Below, piece by piece: positions 56,501-64,000 of a stretch of DNA of 64,000 nt (its first letter is position 1; each line of letters opens with the position of its first letter). The translations under genes were made by a program, and so were the position numbers. Source of the stretch: Climacteris rufus (Eukaryota > Chordata > Aves > Passeriformes > Climacteridae); assembly GCA_013398175.1 (NCBI GenBank), contig VZRZ01001077.1:419552-483551 (forward strand), read 5' to 3'. The notes under the pieces are model-generated. The model had not been told where the DNA came from. It did no database searches and saw nothing but the letters and a program-made list of their open reading frames with translations.

Positions 56501-59500
56501 GCATACATAAAAACTCAATTTCCACACAAATTATTTGATTGGTAAAATAATAAATAGATTCTTCAGAGATAAGTACAACTATATTGCAATTGTGTTTAAT
56601 CTAGTTGTGCTAAACCACCACCTAATGGAGAATGTAGAACTCCAATCATTTAGCCTAGTATTTCTTTCTAAGACATTTGGTTCATTCTCTGTATAGAAAA
56701 AGGTGAAGAATTGGAAATGCTTCATCTTCCTCAGTTCATCAGTGACTGACAATGGAAAATGAAATCCCAGAGGACTGAGAGACTCACATGAAGGAATAGT
56801 GTTGGTAAAGTATAATTTAACAAATAGCAACACCAATATGGAATGTCTAAATGGGTGAATATCCCCTTGGTTGTGTGAATGGAGCTGGCAAAACCCTTCC
56901 AAAGTTTAAGCCAGATACAAGGATTACCAACTCAGGCAAGCGTTTGTGCCAAAAATAAAACCAAAAGCTGCCAGAATTCTGAGGGGGGGAGGGAAATAAT
57001 TCTGATTCAAATACTATTTTTGTTTCAATATAATGTCTAAAGGCTAGGCTTATTTAATTATAAATTAAATACAAACTAAAAATAATCGATTGTGTTATTT
57101 TCTGAACTAAGTATTCTGAATTGGTTTGTTTCCAGTTTTTTGGCTTAGTTTTTCACTTTGCTGGGAAAACAAAATAGGCTTCATTACATAGCAACTCAAA
57201 ATGATCCAACGCAGCCCAGAATTTTTGGGGTTGGCCAGAGAAATTAAAAGAATAAAGTATTCACACATTTGTATTTTAGATCCCACTGGTGTAAGGTGAA
57301 AGTGTGAGTCAAGGCTCACTTGCAGAATGATGACTGAGAATCTTCTGGACAATCCTATGGCATTTTATTCACTTTCTTTTTGACAATCATGTAATAAAGC
57401 ATGGAAATTAGGTGCTTCTTGATGCATGGCAGCCATGCATGGCCTAAACCTCTGGGGTTTGTTACATGTAGTGAAGGTAATCCACTGCAAAAACATTTCT
57501 TGTGTCCTAGGAGGAAATGACACAATGATAAAACTGGTTCTTTTTCACAGCTTTATGTTGATCATTACTGTTCAATTCAGAATCTATCCTTGCTCTATCA
57601 TCCACCCCATACCCTCAGGGGATGCATTTTGCTACAAAACAACCTCCACTCTGCTTACCTGCAGAACAACCTCCCTTCGATTCCCGTCTTAGCAGAACAG
57701 CTGTTTTTCTCTCCTTCTTTTAATTAAAATCTCCACGTCAGTAGCATGTATTAAATCAAGTTCTATTACAAGCCCAACTTTCAAGAGCACGTTTTTTTAA
57801 GCAGCTCTTATTTTGTCAAGCCTAATTGCTTTAGTTCTAGGCAATATTAGTTGCAGAACAGCCAGTAATAACCCTTAGTCCTGGCAAATTTTCTCTCTAC
57901 CAGAACTCAATCACATAACATAAACAGCTATAAAAGGAGGCTTTTTAAAGCTTTATTCATAATGTGTAGCACATGCATGTGGCAATGTATATCAGATCAC
58001 AACACTGAAAGAAATATGAGATTTATCCATGATGTAAGTTATGCCAACATCTAGTAAGTTGAGAGCATTAATTTGAATTTAGCTACATTAGAAAAGAGAG
58101 GGAGGAAAAGACATGCTGCTTTATTAGTGCAGGCTTTCCCAATTTAATATTAAAAACCGTTTCTTGCTTTCTGAATGTAGTTGATCATGGCACCATGCAT
58201 GATGATGCAACTCAGTGTGGAAAAAGCACACTCAACTGTGGACAGAGAGAATCAAGGTGGTCCATGTGAAGAAATGGACCCTCAGGATTCGTGGGGAGGA
58301 AGAGAAATTTTAGCTTTTTGTTATGATGGCAAAAAGAAAGATGTAAGGACAGAAAACTCAGAATAAAACTTCGGATGGCCCCCAGAGCAGCACTTGTCCA
58401 AGGGCTGACGGAGCCCCAGCCTCAGACACATACCTGAGAGCATTCCCGAGGTCCACAGGCAATGGAAAAGCCACATGCTGGCCATCCCCAGCTGGCTGGG
58501 TATCCCACAGCACAGTCTGGGTTATTCTCCAAAGCCCATGTGTAATTTATGGGGTGTATTTACAAAATGTCTCTGCCTTAAGCCACTGAATTTGTTAATC
58601 CCCAGAGATGAGGATACAGTCTTCACATGGCACACACACTGCAAGGATTTAATACCCATTTATTTAACACAATCTAGTATATTTTAAGCCAGTCTATTAG
58701 AGGAATACGCCTTGCAAACAGTTTTCAGCCTAACTGGAGGTCAGTAAGAAAGACAGTCATCTCAAGCCCTCCACCACCACACTGTCCTCTCCTAAAAGAT
58801 GGCACAGTAACAGAGGGTGAATTTATTCCATTCTGTTATTTTAGTGTTTTTGGTTTTATTCACATAATGAGTTACAAAAAGGGGAGTACCAGAGTGGAAT
58901 AATCTTAGACATAACAGCACACAAGGTTATTACTTTGAGAGCAGTAAGGTAAACATGAAGCAAGTCACACAGTCTTTAAAACAGAGAAAAGACTGATAAT
59001 GAATTATTTTTTGTAGTTCCATACAGTCCAACTCACCTAAGAGCAGTACATAATAAAGAATCTGAAAGGTGATGATGGAACTTTCTTTGTGATTTACACA
59101 CTTCTCTAAATCAAAAATACTCCATTAATTTCACAGGGACTGGTTGCAGAGAGGCACCAAAGTGAAAACATACAGTGCTGGTTTGAGTACAGAAAGGCCA
59201 AGATTCTCCAGAAACAGAATCTTCTATAGGACCATTACATATTTCACCAAGAAGTTTGCATAGTTCAAACTGAGTTTTTCCAAAAGGTAATACAATCCTT
59301 TTTCAAAGGATCCATTGCCAAGTGCAATTATTTGTGAGCATTTGAGAAGTTCATAGAAACATTATGCACACAAATTCAATTTGAGGAGTTCTAGGAAGTC
59401 CAAATTCATTAGAGAAGGCTGATCACAACAGAAAAGCAATTTGTGACTATGTCCAGCCAATTTATGGATGTTTTGCAAACCTTGAAGTGAAATGCTTTCT

Positions 59501-59936
59501 TTATGAGTTACAAGAATTGATTGGTACTTGGTGTCTTGGGGTTTGTATAAATACTGTACAATTATTTATATAGAAGAAAAATATTATTACATAACTAAAA
59601 AAAGTCAACTAGCCAGGTTATTTTGAAAAAGAAATATGGGTTTGGTATTCTTAACGTAAAATTTTTCTACTTGAAAAACATGGTAGTACATTATTTTGTT
59701 CCTGTCTTTTGAAGATTTAGGAACTGGATGTATGAAGAAAGCACTTACTAAAAAATTCAACACAGAGCATATTAAAACCTTACAAGTAAGAACTTCTATA
59801 AATCTTTGCTGCATAATGGAATTACTTTTGTTAAAAATGGTGAACATCAAGGTGTTTGGTTTTAACACTTTTTTTTTTTCCAAACCAGATCAAATCCACA
59901 AAACCTTCCAAAAACTTGAGCTGCTTCAATAGATTT
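53581..59936. other. AT-rich unique stretch
   Basis: No gene recognised. The interval 54503-55119 is open on both strands at once (186 codons forward, 174 reverse), without domains. A palindrome lies at 57422-57440. The segment 58370-58540 is GC-richer and unidentified. A T run lies just before the CR1 piece (59868-59879). Confidence 0.5.
57422..57440. repeat. 19-bp palindrome, 9-bp arms
   Basis: ATGCATGGC (57422-57430), one central A, GCCATGCAT (57432-57440). Each arm contains the self-complementary ATGCAT. Exact symmetry, no assigned factor. Confidence 0.8.
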
Positions 59937-60102
59937 CTCCTCAACTCTCCCAGCCTGTCTCCATGGCAGAGGTGTCCAGCCCTTAGAGCATCCTCGTGTC
60001 CCTCCTCTGGACTCCTTTCCAGCAGCTCCATGTCCCTCCTCTGTTGGGGTCACAGAGCTGGACACAGCACTGCAGGTGGGATCTCACCAGGGCGAAGTGG
60101 AG
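59937..60102 (-). mobile_element. Internal CR1 fragment, reverse, lacking the 3' tail
   Basis: On the forward strand: CTCCTCAACTCTCCCAGCCTG, CATGGCAGAGGTGTCCAGCC, CATCCTCGTGTCCCTCCTC, TGGACTCCTTTCCAGCAGC, CATGTCCCTCCTCTGTTGG, TCACAGAGCTGGACACAGCAC and GGTGGGATCTCACCAGGGC. This matches the reverse complement of the CR1 region upstream of the 3' tail. In an intact element the tail would lie to the left, but that sequence is not CR1, so the 3' part was deleted or has diverged beyond recognition. Confidence 0.9.
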
Positions 60103-63100
60103 AATTTCCAAAAAGCACAACAGGTTTTCAGGAATTTGCTGTATCAGAAAAGTATTTTTGGACTAATCTTCAAGTTAATCCTGGCTACATAATTGGATTC
60201 CTCAATGTAGAGGCCCATGGCTGTCCCAGAAGTCTGTACAGGTGCACCAGTGCATCCCTGCCTTGCAAACTGTCGGTGGGACTGTACTGTGTGGAATAAC
60301 CCTCTGGTTGCAATACCTCATTCATAAGAATACCGCTGAAGGAGTGGTAAAGACACAAACCAGCTACAGAACAGAGCTTTAAAAATATTTGTTCTGCAAA
60401 TAACTCTTTTCAACATACAGATGGTATTCATACAGAACGTTGATATAAGGTATGGTGTGTAAAAAATAAGAAATAAAATATTTTCTTTATGGAAATCTTC
60501 CTAAAGAAATTACCATAGAGACAGAGTTAATTAAATTTCCTATCTCTGTTAGGGACTACATTTCTGTTTGTCAGCTGTTACTTATATTTGTAATTATTTC
60601 TGTTTTATAAAGTAAAACTAAATGTAATTTAAAAATGAATATACAACTAAATATCATTCTGTTAATAAAACCAAATATCCTCTTAAAGTATAGTTTTATA
60701 TGACCTAACTGTATTAATTTCCTGAAGAAAAATGTCAGTAGATTTATTACTTGTCTGCATACCAGATAACAGGACCCCACAGAGTTCAAAACTATACAAA
60801 AAGAGGTCACTTTATTTGTGTTATTTACATTGCACAGTGCCTTAACCTGTAATTACAGAAAAGTTTTCTTTAGCAGAGACCACAGTAAGCAGAAACCACA
60901 CTGACCTGTGCCAAGAAAACTGCTGCTTGTTCCAGTTAATTACTAAATGTGTTTCTCCAACGCAATTTTATCTTTAAGACCAATTTTCAAATTAGCAACT
61001 TGGTCTATTCCTGATACATCGCCTGCATTATCGGCTTCGGACAGGCCCCAAGCAGTAAGAGACAAGGACACACACAAGGGAGGGGAAAGCTGGAATTTTA
61101 TCATTTCTGGCTTCCCTAAACCAGCACTCCTGACTCCTCAGGTCCTTTCTCACAGAGCCCAGTAAAGCCAACTGAGTGCCACGGAGTGCAGATGGAGCAG
61201 GCTACTGCAGGTTTGGTGTTCAGAGTGGGATGCTGATGTTGAGTTGGACACAACCTCCAGAACTTTTCAAGCATGTTTTACATTTCTCAATGAATACTGA
61301 GGTGATATCTCCAGTTATAGCTTTATTCTCTCTGTTGACATTGGCTAAATTATTCCCACCCCTTTAGGGGGATTAATAATTCCATGGTTTAGAGCAAAAA
61401 GATGCCTGAAGGAAGAAACAGAAGAAGCTGCAAATAGCTAAAGATAGACCTGGAAAAAAGAAAATTAATTAGCAGACACTGAGGATGTTCCAGTATAGCA
61501 AAACTGGAATTCAGGTGTAGGCTTGGATATTAAGAATCCCAGAATATAGAAGTGCTTGGATCTGGACATATGTGATCCTGTTTTCTTATTTTCCTCTTGA
61601 AAATGTATCAGAAAAGGGTTAGATATTCTGTACAACCACAAAATACACTGAATACAGTACAGCAAAGTGTATAAGTGCATGCTTAAATCCTCTCAACTGC
61701 TTACAGAATTCACAATAAAATTAGATCAGTTTGTTGGATCCACAGAGTGAGATTAGACATGATTGCTATAACCAAAGTCTATGTTATTGTATTTCTAAAA
61801 CTAAAGTTTAATTTTGATTGCATTTGCCAAAATTGCCAAACTACTGCTATGGGTTAATGCACCAGCTTGTTTGCAATTCCAAATCTCAACCTGTAAACTC
61901 CAGCAGGCACATGAACCAGGCTTTAAATGCACCTGGACACTGTGATGGAAATACAGAAATAAATAGAAGAAGCAGTGGGAAATCCTATCCTGATGGAAGA
62001 AAAATATTACTCCAGAAGGGAATGCAGCTAGCAGATACAATTGCAATAACTACAAGTGAAATGGTTCTGTAAGTAGGTATCATGTGGAAAACAAATTAGC
62101 AGAATTTGAAAACATCTGGAATAGATATCAACATAAAGCTCAACAACGCATTTGAAAAGCAAACAGAATTCCAGCAGAAGTATCATGGAAATTAGAGACT
62201 GGAAGCAATACTGAAGTATTAAATCATGGAGGCCTCAATTCAGTTAAGATAAAGGATTTGTTATTTTTATTCCATTGTCATTATCAGTTTGCTATCTGTA
62301 TTTTGTCTAATAAAGTGATATATGAAATCAGTTGACACATTTGTACTGAAGCATGAAAGACTCAGAAACAGAAAGATCTTGATTAAAACAGTTCACTATT
62401 TTGTGAATATTTAACCTGCTGTTTAAGTCTACACGTCATTTTAGCAATAAGAAACATTGCTGTCATTTTAGCAATAATAAATTGCTAAATAATATATCAG
62501 GAAATAGGGTCAGTTCTTACAGAGCCTGGTCCAAAGTCCATTTGCCTCCTATTAATAATAGAGAATAATATATAGGGGGGAAAAACTCCAAAACAATTCT
62601 CCAGAATGAACTTACTTAGTAAGTATTGAAAGGTATTCAGTTGAAATGTGAAAAACAGGCTGAATGTTGAGATACACAAAATGCAGAGTATGGCATCATT
62701 CTAGACCAGATGTTTTAAGTACACAAGAAAATAGCCAGTTTGGGGTTAATTTAAATGTCTTCTTACATTGATTCATATTTTTCGTAATGCATAATACAAC
62801 ATATTGTCTTAGTATATAAACATCCATATATTTCTGCTGTTGGAACATGAGGATTTTAGTACCAATTATATTACCAGGCCACTATTTGAAATCTATTAAC
62901 CATTTTGAAAAGCCAGAAAATCCCCTGACATCACCACCACTTCCCAGACACATTTCTCTGTAAGTTCTTTACCTTTTCCTCCCAACTGCTATTCCTTGCC
63001 CAGTTCCCCACCTCAGGGGGATGGACTCTGAGAGTCTGAAGGATGTTTAGTGTTCCTTCCTTTCTCAGGACCCAACAAAGCCATCATACAGACAGACCTT

Positions 63101-63678
63101 CTTCCTCATTTCCATTATCATTTACTTTTTTTTGGAAGTAGAATTTATTTCAAAGCCATGTTTAAACACATTGAGAAGTTGCCTCTTACTGTCCCCACCA
63201 TTGAAATGATACCACTTTTCTCCGTGGTCTTGAAATATAACTTTACAGGGATATAAAGAAGATGCTTACCTTGAGCAAGGCAGTGATCCCACTGAGCTCA
63301 AGGACACAGTGCTGAGCATGAACTGAGAGGTTTGAAGAACTGGGACCTCAAGTTGTGCCATAAAGATTCTCCACGTACAGAGCAGGAGGTGACCACAAGG
63401 ACAGGACTGGCCAACACAGCTACCTCGTCTTCCCAGCATGGGTATTCTACCTAGGTTCATCTTCCAAGAATCCTCCCTACTCTGTTATATCAGGGACTCA
63501 GCTTTACAAAAACTAACTTCACAATTAAACAAAGTTCCTTCTATTTTAATTATTACAAACAATAGGAATATTTCTTTTCCTTTGAGAAAGAGAAAATCTC
63601 TGCTGTATTTTCATTTAGACTGCACAAACATCTCCTCTTTCCATCCTAATTTTTGTTGTGTAGTCAAAGCAAACTGTT
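60103..63678. other. AT-rich unique stretch
   Basis: No gene recognised. All open frames are under 95 codons apart from the one overlapping the CR1 piece, and none has a domain. The segment 60960-61200 is slightly GC-richer. Related GTCATTTTAGCAATAA words occur twice at 62436-62478. Confidence 0.5.
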
Positions 63679-63838
63679 TCACAGAATCATGGAATGGTTT
63701 GGTTTGGGATGGACCTTAAAGCCCATCTCATTCCATCTCCTGCCATGGGCAGGGGCACCTTCCACTAGACCAGGTTGCTCCAAGCCCTGTCCAACCTGGC
63801 CTTGGACACTTCTAGGATGGAGCAGCCACATCTCTGAG
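63679..63838 (-). mobile_element. CR1 LINE 3' tail, reverse
   Basis: TCACAGAATCATGGAATGG, TTTGGGATGGACCTTAAAGC, CTGCCATGGGCAGGGGCACC, TTCCACTAGACCAGGTTGC and CCAACCTGGCCTTGGACAC. About 160 bases. It has the 'CCACTAGACCAGG' variant also seen at 41669-41978. Just beyond it is a T run (63850-63859). Confidence 0.95.
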
Positions 63839-64000
63839 ACACAATCACTTTTTTTTTTAAGAGTATCCAAGTTCAAAGTACACTGCCATACTGGAAAATG
63901 CTAATACAAAAGAAGTGCCTTCTTTGAAACATTTTGCCACTCTTTTAAAACTTTGGTCAGTATTACCCCTTGGAAGCAACTGGCACACTGAGAACATTCA
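63839..64000. other. AT-rich end of window
   Basis: Nothing recognised apart from the T run at about 63850-63859. Confidence 0.5.

Noticed and set aside
61528..61575. AGAATCCCAGAAT-like word considered as a CR1 end
   Set aside because: Only about a dozen bases match and no second CR1 block follows.
1..64000. Search for a prokaryote-like operon, CRISPR array, defence or phage system
   Set aside because: Composition, CR1 content and the lack of long coding frames show vertebrate non-coding DNA; no regularly spaced repeats or gene clusters exist.
1..64000. Search for endogenous retroviral genes
   Set aside because: No gag, pol or env-like frame, primer binding site or paired LTRs could be recognised; only the unassigned 100-bp repeat might derive from such an element.

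Overview
This window looks like bird nuclear DNA that holds no gene I can recognise. The main evidence is at least sixteen fragments of CR1, the dominant non-LTR retrotransposon of birds and other reptiles. Most are short 5'-truncated pieces that keep the typical 3' tail (the 'lead-in' GATGATCTTTAAGGTC, then TTCCAACC, then short ATTCTATG-type repeats). The tail subtypes resemble those of neognath birds, possibly a passerine, but I cannot name the species or the locus. The background is AT-rich and poor in CpG, as expected for an intergenic desert or the inside of a very large intron.

Layout: 1-6.7 kb is unique AT-rich sequence with a GC-rich patch near 2.8-3.1 kb and a small CpG cluster near 5.1 kb. 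A longer CR1 piece lies at 6.7-7.0 kb. Unique sequence follows to 13 kb, including a splice-flanked open segment at 9.83-10.05 kb. CR1 fragments recur at 13.0-16.3 kb. The longest ATG-initiated open frame (251 codons) is at 17.8-18.6 kb. From 21.5 to 24.8 kb there are CR1 fragments plus two diverged copies of another repeat that I cannot assign. Two closely related CR1 copies lie at 26.5 and 33.4 kb. From 34 to 48.6 kb there are scattered CR1 tails, small tandem repeats, a strong short hairpin at 38.77 kb and a possible 9-nt microexon at 40.78 kb. From 48 to 64 kb the notable items are a palindromic AP-1/NF-E2-like site at 48.2 kb, a cluster of GATA motifs at 52.3 kb, a compact CpG-rich block at 53.3-53.6 kb, an internal CR1 piece at 59.9 kb and a last CR1 tail at 63.7 kb.

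No tRNA, rRNA, CRISPR array, bacterial gene, intact retroviral gene or complete transposon was seen. Nearly all open frames are short, lack recognisable domains and behave like chance frames. Several recurring 'peptides' are only translations of CR1 tails. If the window has a function it is most likely regulatory (enhancers, a non-coding transcript), and the candidates below are offered on that basis. No clear new multi-gene system is present.
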